DNA from: Strigops habroptila | Taxonomy: Eukaryota; Chordata; Aves; Psittaciformes; Psittacidae | Assembly (NCBI RefSeq): GCF_004027225.2 | Contig: NC_044288.2 | Span: 6,809,719-6,873,718 of the forward strand | Reading direction: 5' to 3' | Length of the DNA stretch: 64,000 nucleotides | Shown here: in pieces, positions 25,801 to 38,700 of the stretch | How the letters are laid out: each line of letters opens with the position of its first letter | Numbering within the stretch: the first letter of the stretch is position 1 | Position numbers and translations under genes: made by a program | The notes under the pieces: generated by a model | Database searches by the model: none | What the model saw: the letters and a program-made list of their open reading frames with translations, nothing else | Told to the model about the DNA's origin: nothing

Positions 25801-28800
25801 GGTTTAACAAGCTAAGTGTTTGTTAGCCTTGTCCTAAAGCTTTAGTTTCCATGAATCACTCAACCCAGAGGGTAAAGTGCTCCCTGTGGTGTGCTGCGCC
25901 CTCATGCACGCAATTAGTGGTGAGTGTTGGGGTGTGCACGAAGGCTGCAAGGGCAGATAGTGCTCTAGGAATGCTGATAAACACTGCTGTGTTCTTTTCT
26001 AAAGTCAATTACTGAGATAAAACCAGTTTTCCCTGAAAAACTTTACCCTTAAATGTTTACGAAGGTGTTTTTCCCCTTCTGTCAATGCTCCATCACTGGA
26101 GCTTTGGTACATCTTCAGCTTGGTTTAGTTTGTGGGAAGTTAAAAGCTCCAACATGTGACTGCACCCACATCTGTAAATACCACCTGGGGCTTTCTGCAA
26201 GCCTGTCACCTTGCGAATGGCATGTGAAGTGACTGGACAATGGCTGGGGAAGTGACTGGACAAAGTTCTTCACTGGGCACTTCCTCATCCGGTTTCTAGC
26301 GCAAGCTCCATCATTGTGGCCTGTGAAGAGGGAAGTGAGAGGCTTGTTTACATGTGCAGCAACACCCTTCCCTCTTTGCCCCAAAACAAAGTGCTTTGTA
26401 AGAAATGAGATGGTAAAAATGTCGGTTTAGCTTAATGACTGGGGGCATTAGACACTAGCAAAGCTGAAGGTCTAGTGAGAGCGTGTGCTTAGGTTGGTGC
26501 CTTTCACGTTCCATCTGACCCAACGTAACTGGAACATCTCAACTTCGTCACTGGCAGCCCGGTTAGGACAGGCTGTCTTGCTTGGGATACCCTTGTGTTC
26601 AGCAATAGAAACTTGGTGATGTCCCTCACAGCCCAAGACACCAACTGATGATTTTAATGACCATGAAGTTATTTGGAGCTTGATTCAGCTGGGCAAGTTT
26701 CACCTGCCTCACACGGCTGCTGACAGGCCACTGCTCTGCCCAGTGATGGTGGTTGAAGCAGTGACTCTCACCTGGTGTATTGTCAGCCCTCTGCTGCTAC
26801 TGGGGGAAGTGCTTGTCTTGTGCAGCTCCTTATCTTAAAGCAGCTTTTCACTCTGGCCATATCTTGCTCCTCTTTTTTCTTTTTGTCACAGGGTTGATAG
26901 AATACAGGGCTGTGGAACTAGGCTAAAGAAATTACCGGTTCTATCTGAACACACTATGCTTTTGGATATAGAGTTCGCATCCATGTGCCTTGCAGAACTG
27001 CAGAGGTAGCTGCAGGCTTGGAGTTTTTGTTCAGAGCCAGGATGAAGGTTGTGATGCCAGTTCAGCACACTGTGAGGATGCCCAAGCCCTGGCTGGAATA
27101 AGCATCAGTGAAGAGACCTACCCTTAGTTGTATAATACATGTTGATCACCAAAGCAAGTGGTAGCTGCCAGGAGGATTTTTGAAAGCCTGTGTTTTTTTC
27201 CTCTTAAACATTCACTGGCGTAAGGAAGCTGCTTCAGTGCTGGGGTCTTCCAGAGCTGGGAGCTGCAGCGTCAGTCAGCTGTTCCTCCTGTACCCAGCTC
27301 CTGCTATTTCAGGTCCTGCATCACAGATGAGGTAAGGCTGAAGCAGGATGGGTGTCACAGGCTCTACAACTGAGTCACTCTCTTATGTGGCATGGCAGGG
27401 TGGGAGGTTGCAGTGGCTTGAGCTAGCACATGTGACAAACCAGTGAGCTGATTACTACAGCCCTGATGTAGTATCTAGCTGACTGTTAATCCTTTTAGTC
27501 CTACAAAGGCTAAATATATCTAGAGGTTAATCTAACCTCTAGATTAACCTAATCTAGAGGTTAAATCTAACCTTGACTCTTGTGTTTAATCCTGCTGGCA
27601 TTCTCACGTTATAGCCTTCGGGGTGTCACTGGGAGAGAATCCATGAATAAATCAAATGAAGGAGCAGGGTCCTGGCTTCTCCTTGGTGTGCTACAGGTGT
27701 AACACTGAACAAGCCTTTTATTCCTGTACCTTACTTAGGTGCTGCTAAACATGTGGGCCCCTGCTTTGGTGCAGTCAGTCCTAGATTTTGGTAGGTATAA
27801 TGAAGGAGCTGAGGTATAGGTACGAGTGTCTTCACCAAGAGTTCTTCCTAAGCTGGAACGTGACTTTTATCACCTTCATTAAAATAATATCATTCTCAGG
27901 GGCCACTCTTCTAGTGACAAGGCAGAAAGCAATGGCAGGACAGGCCAGAAGACTTAAGAGACACTCTTAAAATCGTAACATGAGTTAGCTGGAATAGGTG
28001 CTGAAGGCAAGTTAGAAGTTGCATGTCTTTGCCCTGGAAGGGACCATGAGCCACTGATTGCATTAGCAGCCCCAAATCCCTTGGGATACTCTGGAGTTTG
28101 CCAGTAAACTGTTAACAACCACCTAACATATCTAGGAGAGTCAAATGCAGTGCTGCTTTTTTAGGGCTTTGAAATTACACTTTCCCCCTCTTCCCCCTCC
28201 CACCTCAGTCTCATTAGCTTTGAGGCTTGCTATTTTAACTGTGGCAAGAAAAGACAGAATAACTCATCTGCAGTAATGCCTGTAGAAAGAGCTGGCATGG
28301 TTTATTGGAGACTATCAGCTCCTTTATTCAGGATGTGGCTTTGCTGTGGCTCTTTGGCCAATTACCCGTGGACAGTGACATCCAACCCATGGTGGAAGCT
28401 GGCCATGTTAACCGTGTGCCTGGTTGGCAGCTCTGGCTGGAGGATTACTTTCAAAACCTGCTTGTCTTGTACTGAGAGGCATGTTCCAAAGCTGGCTTTC
28501 CTTCAGCAGCACTTCAGAGGGTTTTGCTGGCCAAGGGCTGTTGGTCCTGGCTGGGAGGGGAGCTGTGAGTGGTGGGAGTCCCTGTGGACCTCTGTTGTCC
28601 CCTGGGCAATGCATTGCTGGGTTTCTTTCAGAGAACTGTTTGCAGTGAGTAAAACTGAGCCTATTCATCTTTCCCTTGTGTCTTTTGTCCTTGGCATGAT
28701 CTCCCTTCCGCACCTCGGAGCTCTCCTGCCTGCCTGAGAGCCGCATGCAACTTGTCAGTGTGGTCAGAGCTGTAGAAACTGCAGAGTGAACTGTTCATCC

Positions 28801-31800
28801 TTGGGCCGGGATTGCAGCCTGGGTTCTGCCGTTGGCTCTACATCTCGGTGGCCAAAGTGCTGCTCTCCTTACTCAGCTGTAGCTTCCTGCAGACGAGTAG
28901 CAGAAGATTTCATGATGCAATCCCTGTGTCAAATGCTGAGTATTTTATACTGCTTTTCCTAGAGCAGTAGTGGATATTCTGGAGCTGGTTCCCCTGCAAG
29001 ATGGTTCTCCAAGAAAGAAAGATTCTCCATTGCTAAAGCAGGAACACAGACTTATATTGGTGTGACTGTTACATGGGTTAAGCAAGATGAAATCAGGGGT
29101 TTGTAGTGTCTTGGGTGGTTTAGATACCTGTTTTTCTTCCCTCCTCCCCTTAGAGTTGTCCGTCTTGTGTAGAGCTCTCAAAATGGAAGAGGGAGGCAAT
29201 AAAATACCAGCTCTAAAAGTATATGATTGGGAGACAACCTTTAAACATCCTGCTGATGTCTAATTCCAGTTTCTAATCGGGATGAAAACTTAAACACCTC
29301 AGTCCCAGTTCACTTGGTCCAGTTTCTCAGTTGCTGAAGGCAACTACAGGTTAACTTCATGGTGTGAAACACTTGTGTCTCTGCAGGGCCACGATGGGCA
29401 TCCTGGAATATCGGTGTATTCATCTGTATTCGTTGTGCTGGGATCCACAGGAACCTAGGAGTTCATATATCCAGGGTAAAATCTGTCAACCTGGACCAGT
29501 GGACACAAGAACAGATACAGGTGAGTGAAACATCAGCAGTGTTGTTCTCTTAGAGGGGCTTCATAAACCTGGAAGTAAAAGGCTGGATAGGCCAAAGCTG
29601 TGGGAAGTGGAGCAGGAAGAAGATATCAAGCTAGGTTAGACAGGGAGGGAAAATGTCATCATTTCAGGCTCAGCAAACATCAGAAGGGAAGGACAAATGC
29701 TCAGCAAGTTTCTGTGAAGCTGCTGTTGGCTGGAGCTGCTGCCCACCTCCTCCTCGAGGTGTTCTAGAAGACAAATCCTGGACTTCCAGAGAGACTTTAG
29801 GTTGCTAGTGTGATATTTATCTTGTCTTCAAACAAATACTGTGTTGTGGTGCTTAGGATTGGCCAGTTGTGCGGGGTGAAGGGATCATAGGAACAGCATC
29901 AGGGATTCCCAGCCTGGAGGCTGGCACTGACACCCTGCAGAGTGGCTTTCAGGTACAGAACAGACGTCAGAAGTCTACATGTGCCTCCCAGTTAACACAG
30001 ATAGACTCTTGCCTGGTAGCCTGGCGTGCTAGCATGTGTAAGAGCTTTCGTGTCTATGAAACAAACGAGAATCCTTTTGAATTGCAGTGCATACAAGAGA
30101 TGGGAAATGGCAAAGCAAATCGTCTTTATGAAGCCTACCTGCCAGAGAACTTCAGGAGACCTCAAACGGATCAGCATCCTTTCTTCCTTTGCTGCTGGGG
30201 AAACATGGAGCCTTTTCATCTTGTAGCTTTGCAGCCGCACTCCTTGCACAGGAGGTTTCACTTCATGTGCCTGGGCATCAGCTGTGAGAATGAGGAATGA
30301 GTTCCCAGCTAGGCACCCTCTGAGTGTGGCTGCGTGCTTACAGAACAGAGCAGGAGAGAGCCGAAAGGATTCGCTTCTGAGCTAGAAGGGTGCAGAACTG
30401 GAACACGAATGTTAGAACCAGAAGCTATGGCATGAGATGCACTTTAGGGAGTGTGGCAGATAGGAAGGCTGGCTGTCAAAGGTGCTGAGGATTTAAAAGT
30501 CTCAGTGGGGACAGATATAAAGGTTTAACACTTCTGAGAAATTAAGCTATAACTTCTACCTTACAGGAGGGTTTCTAGGTACTGAGTGCACCAGGAGTAT
30601 AGCACAGATGTGACCCTACAGAAACACAGGAGCAGCTCTCTGCCATCATTTGTGTCTTAAGCTGGTGGCTGAGGTGCTTTTGTACATGCAGGATTCATTT
30701 CTCTGCCTGATTTGTGCTAATGACATGTATGCTCTTAGGTGATGGTTGAAATAAATATACGTCAGGGAAGAAAATACACCAGGAATTTAAGCCCTGATTT
30801 AATGTACCTTTTATAGCACTGTCATGCTTGGAATAATTCAAGGGCAAAAATTGAGTAGCTGAAGTAGTTGGATCCAACGCTAAATTATTTTAAGAAACTT
30901 ACTGCTGGAAGTGCTCTTTAAACAGTCATTAGTTTAGTTACAGCCTGTACCTTGTATCCACATGTCAAATAATCTATGTAAGTCTTCTATTCTTGAGTCA
31001 TTGGTCTTTAACAAGCTGCTTGCAGAGCTGTGGAGAGCTTCATTCGGGATAAATACGAAAAGAAGAAATACATGGACCGAAGTATTGACATCAATGCTTT
31101 TAGGGTTAGTGTCTAATCAATTCTGCAGAAGCTTGAGTGCATGTTAAGATTTAAGTGTGTGTCTGCCTGATGAGTAAGCAGTGACTCTGAGAATAGACAG
31201 TTTAGATGTTTCCTGTATTAGTGACTAATCTCTTCTCCAAGGCTGGTTGCAGTCACTCATTCTGGAGAACAAATTTAAATTGGAGGGGACCTTTGAAGCC
31301 AACACCTTCCTCAGAGCAGGGCTGGCTTCATATGTAGCTCCTTACTTCTATCCTTCTGGCTTTTTAGAGCAGTAACTCTAAAGTCTGTGAACTTTCTCTT
31401 GGTATGATGACATGAGTTTTGACCCTCATGTTAGTGGGTTTTTTTCCTTACAGAAAGAAAAGGATGACAAATGGAAAAGGAGTAATGAGCCAGTATCAGA
31501 AAGAAAACTGGAACCTATCATCTTTGAGAAGGTGAAAATGGTAAGACCAAAAGGCATGGTCATGGATCAATTGTAAAGACTTCTCTCAAGCAGAACAGAG
31601 GTAATCCAGCTTGACATGGAAGCATTTTTTCTGGCCCCAGTTATAGCAGTGGATGCATTGAGTCACACTAATGGTAGTAGCTTGTTTTCCTCTGCTCACC
31701 CAGATACTAAGCAGATGTGTTCTGCCTTGCAACGCAGAGGGATTGGAATCCACCTACTCCTTGCTTAGCTTTCCAGCTTGAGCCGTTCCTTTTTTCCTAG

Positions 31801-34030
31801 TTTAGAGCATGCTTGAGTTTGACAGTGGGCTCCAACGCAATGGGACAATAAACCAACTATGTAATACTTAAATTGTTTGCTTTGAAAGCACTGGAAAACC
31901 AAGGATTTCAAGGGTTAATCTCTCATTGAAACCTTTAATGTATCAGAGTAAACCCAAAATGTGAACAAGGCCTCTGGTGTTCTTTTTCCCCAGCCTCAAA
32001 AGAAAGAAGAGACGCAGCAGTCTAGAAAAAGTTCTCCTAAATCTACTGAACCAGTAGTGGACTTGCTAGGACTTGGTAAGAGCCTTTCCAGCCTTACTGC
32101 AATTGTTACAATGACCCTACACCCCAGCCTTGATCTTGGGAACCTGATGAGCATTTAGCACTCATTTTCCGTGTCAGGTGAACAATAGCTGATGGGAACA
32201 CTAGAGTGTTTTATTGACTATGCCAGTGCAACTCGAGCACAGTGCTGAAGACTGCAGCAGAAACAGTTTTCATTGTTTTCCTCTATGCCGGTGCGGTGGT
32301 TGTGCCTGTGGTATTAGAGGAGCTGCTGTAGTCATCTGCAGACACTGTGGCTCCTGGCTGCTCCGAGGTTAGTAGGGCAGATACAGCACAGAGCACATCC
32401 TTGGTCCTGAGCCAGTTCCTTCTCAGCACCAAAGGGCAAGCAGAGAGCTGGCGATATGTGTTGGCTACAGTAGGTTACAGGTCAGGCCACTGGGCTGAGT
32501 GGCATATTGGCAAGGAGGCTGCCCTCAGCCTGAGGCCATCCGTGTGAGCATCCATCATAGCTTCATCTCTTCCAGATGCTCCTGTGACGAGCACAGTGAC
32601 GAATGGCAGGCCGAGCAGCTTAGAGAAGGATCTTGATCTTTTTGCATCGGTGGGATCAAACTCTGACTCCAGGAAGGTGAGTGGGGAACACCAGTGCTTG
32701 ACAGAGCCTGCTTGGATGCTTGATGATGATTTGTCTTACCTGGCGCTGAACGTGGCTCATGTGCTTGTGCTGTCTCTGTCTCAGGTCGCTGGCTCTATGC
32801 CAACCTCTGGAAGTGCTGGTTCTGTTCCTGAAAACCTGAATCTATTCCCTGAGCCAGGAAGCAAAGGGGAGGAAGTGGGGAAGAAGCAGCTCTCTAAAGA
32901 CTCCATCCTCTCCTTGTACGGCTCTCAAACACCTCAGCTGCCTGCGCAAGGTAACAGATCTCAGAACAGAGCTGCTGAACGGCAGCACACTAATGCAGAG
33001 AGGGTGGGGTGTCCTGAGAGCTGACAGGGAAAAGTGTGGGAATGTAGGTGACCCTTCTGGAAATCTGGTGAGCAGCATAATGAGCAGCTTCGTCTGGATG
33101 TCGTGGCCAGGCGAATGTTGTGATAGTCTCTGATTTGAAGGTTGGCATTTAATCCCCTGACAGTTCTTCCCTTCATCACCTCTCTGCCTCCTTCTAGGAG
33201 CAATGTTCATGGCCCCGGCTCAGATGGCATATCCTGCAGCAGCATACACCAGCTTCCCAGGAGTAGCCCCCTCCAGCAGCATGATGGGAGGCATGATGGC
33301 ACCATCGGTGGGAATGATGGCCCAGCCTGGGGCTGCAGGGATGGTGACTCCCATGGCAATTCCAGCTGGATATGTGGGTAATGTGCAGGCAGCTGTCATT
33401 GGTGTTCCCAATGGGATGATGGCTGCACAGCAGGCTGGCTATGTAGCTGGCATGGCAGCAGTTCCCCAGCCTGTCTATGGTGTGCAGCCAGCGCAGCAGC
33501 TTCAGTGGAACATTGCTCAGGTAAGGCATCGTCTGCTGCTGAGCAGAGGTGGATGGAGGGCAGGGGAGGCTCGTGTGGTTAAACCTGGCTTGTTACTGGA
33601 GACTTCAGAGCTTTCATAGCCTGGCTCCTGGGGTTGGGTGAGGGATCACAAAGGAGTAACTTGTTCAGAGGTCTTAGTGCTTGGTGGAGATCAAAAGTCA
33701 GTGCAATGTCAGCTAAAAGGAAAACCCCCTCAGCTTACTAATGGCTGTACACCAGAGGAGCCAGTGCCTTCTGTTCACCAGAGCTCTCTAGAAGAACTTG
33801 CTTAACTCTGTGATTATGTTGGGGAGCAAGAGTTTTACTTTTGGCTGCCGTGGGCTACCGGTCTCCTTGACATAGCCTTGACTCCTTTCCTCTCCTCTTC
33901 GCAGATGACCCAGCAGATGGCTGGGATGAACTTCTATGGAGCTAATGGCATGATGGGATATGGACAGTCAATGGGTGGAGGAGGTGCCCAGGGAAGCAAT
34001 CAGTCCCTCAGCACTCAGATGTGGAAATGA
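16843..34030 (+). CDS. SMAP2: Stromal membrane-associated protein 2, ArfGAP, 10 coding exons
   Basis: GTPase-activating protein for Arf1 (and Arf6) acting on clathrin/AP-1 vesicles at the trans-Golgi and early endosome. Exons: 16843-16945, 29387-29520, 30088-30173, 31026-31104, 31454-31540, 31994-32075, 32576-32676, 32785-32950, 33198-33520, 33905-34030. They splice to 428 residues (human 429), with all phases consistent. The ArfGAP zinc finger is C28-x2-C31-x16-C48-x2-C51, followed by His55-Arg56 where Arg56 is the catalytic arginine. A clathrin box DLLGLD sits near 186-191 and DLDLF near 210. The C-terminal third is Met/Gly/Pro/Gln-rich ([23 protein letters not shown]), the CALM-binding region of the family. 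The ending STQMWK matches the mammalian SPQMWK. Intron 3 appears to use a GC donor. Confidence 0.97.
16946..29386 (+). other. SMAP2: SMAP2 intron 1 (12.4 kb)
   Basis: The donor GTACCGG follows AAAG at 16945 and the acceptor CTCTGCAG ends at 29386. The first 400 bases are CpG island; the rest is AT-balanced single-copy DNA. I see no coding exon, long repeat or RNA gene in it; scattered frames up to 153 codons (for example 28276-28737) have no recognisable family and are taken as chance. Confidence 0.7.
27518..27572. repeat. AATCTAGAGGTTA palindromic repeat cluster
   Basis: ATCTAGAGGTTA (27518-27529) pairs with TAACCTCTAGAT (27533-27544) as a 12-base inverted repeat around a 3-base loop. A third related unit, AATCTAGAGGTTAAATCTAACC, follows directly. 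A small foldback array in SMAP2 intron 1. Confidence 0.85.
30088..31104 (+). other. SMAP2: SMAP2 exons 3-4 with probable GC-AG intron
   Basis: Exon 3 must end inside a Gln codon (GAT CA|A GCT GTG, giving the family sequence RRPQTDQAVE). The bases after CA at 30173 are GC, not GT (30174-30175), and exon 4 starts at 31026 after CTTGCAG. No GT donor in the first 40 bases downstream keeps the frame and the family sequence. SMAP1 also reads RRPQTDQAVE here, which supports the junction. Confidence 0.8.
31255..31335 (-). mobile_element. Old CR1-like fragment in SMAP2 intron 4
   Basis: AAATTGGAGGGGACCTTTG, then CAACACCTTCCTCAGAGCAGG, resembles the reverse complement of an older CR1 subfamily 3' end (rcCR1: GAGGGACCT...CCAACCCCCTGCTCAAAGCAGG). 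Heavily diverged. Confidence 0.45.
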
Positions 34031-35030
34031 GCCCTTGCGTTGTGACCATTTCTGCCTTCTGTTCTGTTCTTCAAAACTGCTCCATGAGACATTCAGGGTT
34101 TTTCTTTCTGGCTGCCTGCTCAGCCTGAGCCTCTTTCCATAACCGAGACCCATCTCTGCCTCTTCACTATCAGACACGGTGAAACCTCAGTGATCAGAAC
34201 ATGAGCTCCCCTGTATTTAGCACAGTCAATGCACACTTCTGGGAGGGACCCCCTCCTTGCACAAACCTCCACCAATGCTTCTGGGTAGCACTTGATGTCC
34301 TGCTGGGTATCTTGGCGGAGGTGTGACTGAGGGACTTGGGAAATCTCTATTTCATCCTGCCTGTGGTGTCAGGCCTTCTAAGAATCACTTGAACGTCAGT
34401 ATTAGGGGTTGTGGTTAGCAGAGGGGTGGAAACCTGGTTTGGTGCTGAGGAACTGGATTTGAACCCAAGCCCAGGGGCAAGCAAGCCTTGCTACCTCCTC
34501 CCTTGAGCGGAGTCTCCGGAGCTGAGGCCTGGCTGTGCTTGGCTCACCAACCCTCATTGGAACCAAAGTCATTGTGAAGACCCCTCTCCCTCCCCCCTGA
34601 GCAAGCCGGATTCTCGCGCAGTGTGGGGCAAGCTGTGGAATGTGAAACTCGCACTTGAGTGGCTTTTCTGTCTAAAATGTGGTATTGAAGTATTTAACTT
34701 TTAACAATCTAACTTGAGAGGTAACTTATCGGGGGCTGAGAGCCCACCACAAGTTTTCTTACACTTTTAAAATGACTACGACATCCTAATTTATACTGTT
34801 TTCATATTATGGTTTTGTTCCTGTGTAATCCCAGTCCCCCTTCCCCAGGTGGCTCCTGACATTTTAATCTAGGCATAAGTAGTAGGTGGGTCAGATTTCT
34901 TCTTTTCTCATCTTCAGTAGAACACAACTGCTTCAACTCATCAGCGTGAGCAAGAAGTCAGACTTCTGCAGTCTGCTTTATCCTGTGTATATGTAAATTC
35001 CCAATAAAACATTGCAGTGAAACCTCAACT
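34031..35030 (+). promoter_or_regulatory. SMAP2: SMAP2 3' UTR and poly(A) signal
   Basis: About 1 kb of untranslated sequence ends with AATAAA at 35003-35008 and a following CATTGCAGTG, with T/G-rich DNA downstream. No other plus-strand AATAAA lies closer to the stop. The 3' end is therefore placed near 35025. Confidence 0.75.
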
Positions 35031-35740
35031 GCTTCCCCTTGTTCTTCACCAGCACAACAGATTGTGCTAAATGCTGCTGTCGGTGCTGGGAGTTGCTCAC
35101 TTCAGGTGTGGGGGTTTGGAGCCTTTCATCCAAGTCGCACCAACTCCATCTGCTTTGGAGCGGGGCCGTGTCCCACTGTCGGCAGAGAGCAGTGCCTGCT
35201 GCAAGCCAGGGGCTGTCAGCGTGCAGAGAACCAGGCTCGGCAGGGGCAGAATCAGGTCAGTTGACACTTTATATACAAGAGAGCCTCGCCGCTCGGGGCG
35301 GGTGGGCGCAGCATTCCTGCTGCTCTGCCTGCAGGGAGAACTGGAATCCAGCACTGCAGCTTTACACCGATGCTCAGCAAAACCCAGCCAAGGCCCATCC
35401 AAAAGCTTTAACAGGAAGTGGTAACAGTGAGACTATGGAAGGCCAGAGCTTCAGGGGTCACTGAAGACCACATCCTGAGGCCAGTTCTCCTTAGGCTCGT
35501 GAATGGTGATGTGCAGCTGCAGGGGAGAGAGGAGCTGATGGGACTCTGCTTGCATGTTAATGGTGTTTCTTTCCTCAAGTCAAAACCTGCTCTTTTTTCC
35601 CTGAAAAGAGGGTTTCTTCCTCTTCCCTTTCTCCCCAGCTCGTCTGTTGGGGCAAGGGGGCAGGGAGGGAGCTGGTTTTTTTTAGGCTGCGCATGTAATT
35701 TTGGGCTGTGGATGTTTGGAGAAGCTCAACTCAAGCACAG
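35031..35740. other. Gap between convergent SMAP2 and RIMS3 3' ends
   Basis: No exon or repeat recognised. Both genes appear to end toward this roughly 700-base interval. Confidence 0.4.
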
Positions 35741-38700
35741 AAGAAAGTTTTCAAGCTGGCTTTAATCATCTTCACTTGCTGCCCCGATACTGTACATGCA
35801 GGTACAAGCCAATGAAAAGGTGAATACTTCAGTGTTTCCCTCCTTGGGGAAAACTGGCTAAGAATATTCTACAAAATAGCGTGCACCCTCACAGCCCTCA
35901 GTCCTGCTGCATATAAACCACAAAAATACAAGAGTTTTACATTAAGAAAGACCACGCACATATAAAACATTACAGAACACAAGTATAAAATTGCCATTTG
36001 CTTCTTAAATCTATTCCCATTCTCAAGTATCCATCACAAGCCCATCCCCTTGTCTTGAACATGGAACTGGGGCTTAGTACCTAGTCCACCCCTCTGTGGC
36101 GGGTATTTGAAGGTGGAGTTGTTAAATGGAACGAATCTGTCATCAAAGCAAAGTTTATCACAAAACATGAGTGGGCCAGTGAGGGCAGCCGGAGGTGTTC
36201 AGTAACGTGGTGACATCCTGGCTTCCAGCAGAAGCTACCCGGGGTGAGTGTCAGTCCTGTGCCTGTCCTGCACCTGACTCTGCTTTTCCCCCTGGGTGAT
36301 GGATACACACAGAAAGACGCGAGGTTGATGCGTGCCACTTGAGCGGTGAGACGTCTGCTACCTTTTCCACTACAGACTGAAGGTTAAGCTCTTGATAGCA
36401 ACTGACTCGTGGCTAATGGAGTTCTGACGACTTCCCAACCCAGCAGGACTCTCTTTGGGGGGACTTTAGGATGGAAGGTGTGAAGTAGCATAGAACCCCG
36501 TGTCCTTGCTTGGTTGTAGCGCTCTGTGTGATGCACCCCTGTCCTTTTAGCTCTGAAGCAGCTGCCTGGAGAAGGGCTGTGGTTAGAGGTGTCTGCCTCT
36601 CCTGGTTGTCCTGGGTGCATCTCACTGCCTTGTGCCTTTAACAATCTCAGACCTGTTTATGCCCCCTCATTCTTTTTAGGGGGCTAATGCAGTTTCAAAA
36701 GTATAGGCTGTGTTTAAAGATTTGTAAGGTTAAAAGGTTAAAATCATCCCTCCCTTGTCTTGTTTGGGAATACAAATTCTGATTATTTTGATTGGGTGAA
36801 TGCTTCAGGTGCTTCTAAAAAATTCCTCAGTGCTTTTCTCTGTGTGCTTCTGTGGGTTTGGGGTGTTATTTGTCTGGTGCTGTCAGTAATCAAATTCAAG
36901 GACAAACTTCAATTCAGACTTGGAGCTGCCACTTTCCCAAGTGTTGGTACTAGTCAGTTGTGTGGTTTCCTATCTGAGGTATAAACTTCTGAGATTAATG
37001 ACAGATTCTTGAGTCCCAGATCATCTCTCAGATGATCCTGGTGCTTGTTCGTAGCTTAATTTCGAGCTGGGGACTAGGACAACATGATGGGGAAGGTTAT
37101 TTAGCTTTAACTGCATGAAAAGATCAAGCCCTTTAAAGAAAACAAGGCCACCAACTTCAAAGTGCGAACATTCGAGAGGCGTCCGCGGCAGGTCCCCGGC
37201 GGTCGGGTACGAGGAGGGCAGCGCTGCTCCATCGGACACCACGCGTCACTCCACGGCTCCCACTGCAAGGATTAACACAAAATGCCCTTCTTTAGCAAGC
37301 ACTGGGCTCTAGCAGATATATACATAGTGAATCCTGGTAGGAAATGGGATCAGTGTTCAGTACCTGTGCTCCCACTGGCGGGATGCCCCTTCTGCCTGCT
37401 TCCGAGGGTCCCTCTCCATGCACACTGCAGGCAAAGGCTTCATGAGGGCTTGGTGCCCCTCCAGGAGCAGCAGCACTGGCCTCAGCTTGTCACATCTGAG
37501 ATGCTTGTCACCTCACCGGCCCTTCATGGGAGGGAAGGACTGCAGGGGAGCAGGACTGCAACCAGCCTTTGGAGCGCCGTTTTATCTACGGGCTTTGTAA
37601 CGGGAGAGATGAAAGAGGGGCACCCGCTGTCCATGGAATCATCCCTCCCACTCTGGCCTCTTGCTTCCCTTGCCCTTTAGCTCAGCAATCAATAGTGCAA
37701 GTGCTGGATGAAGCGGAGGTTGGGCTCGCAGGAGCCAGCATGGGGCAGGTGGTACAAGCACACCTTGTATGATTGCTCTTCATTGCACAGTTACAACAAA
37801 AAATAACCTGAATGTGATCGAGTGCACTAAGCTCTGGTTCTTAAAAAAAAAAAAAGAGAAAAAGGAGGGAAGAGAACAAAAGAACAACCAAAAGAATGAG
37901 GTATAGCACTGATCGGTGACCCAGGCACAGCGGTCGCACCAGCTCTTGGGGCTCGGTGGCAGCTGCTGCAGGGAGCTGCTTTCTCCTGGGTTCCCAGATG
38001 CTCCTGTGCTGTGTCCTGGTGGCTGTGCCCGGGGCAGAGGGTCGGGGTTCAACAGTGTGGCGGTTATTTGGACAGTGAGACACACACTGAGGCTCTTTAC
38101 CTCTTTCCAAGTCTGCTTCTAAAACCTTGATCTTCCCCAAATACGGACCAGCTCGGTTGAGGTGAGTGTCGCATCTGGTCACCCAGTCTCTTTTGGGTAA
38201 CTTCAGCTTGTTATAACACATCATTACCCCACCAATTCCAACCATGCTCATTGCAGGCACTTCTTTCCCCCCCCAGCAAGTCTCTTCTACAGCCTTTCAA
38301 CCTTCTTTTTAGCTCACAACCATAACTCTTGCACCTCTAACAACCAGTCAAGGGTTGGGGTGTTTTCTGGTGAACATGAAGTAGGAGGAAGACTTCCAGT
38401 TGAAACAGCTTTACTGGAGAAACTTTGGAATGGGCCATCATGCCTTTGGCACATCATGGGATGCAAACCTTGCTCTTACCAAAGGTAGTTTTATAGCTCT
38501 GTCTGGAGGCACAAGAACCCAAAGGAAAGCAAGGAGACTTCTTAATATCTTTTTCTGTCTGTGATGCAAAGCACATCTAGACTGTGAATTCAGTCATTGA
38601 CAAGCACTATGCCTGAAAACTGTTCCTTGACCTTTAAAATGCAGTGGTTTTCCAAGTCAGTAACCAAATGGACTCCTTCAAGGAGGTTTATGGACTTGCA

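Noticed and set aside
28276-28737. 153-codon frame in SMAP2 intron 1
   Set aside because: Trp/Cys-rich with no family resemblance and no splice or start context that supports it.
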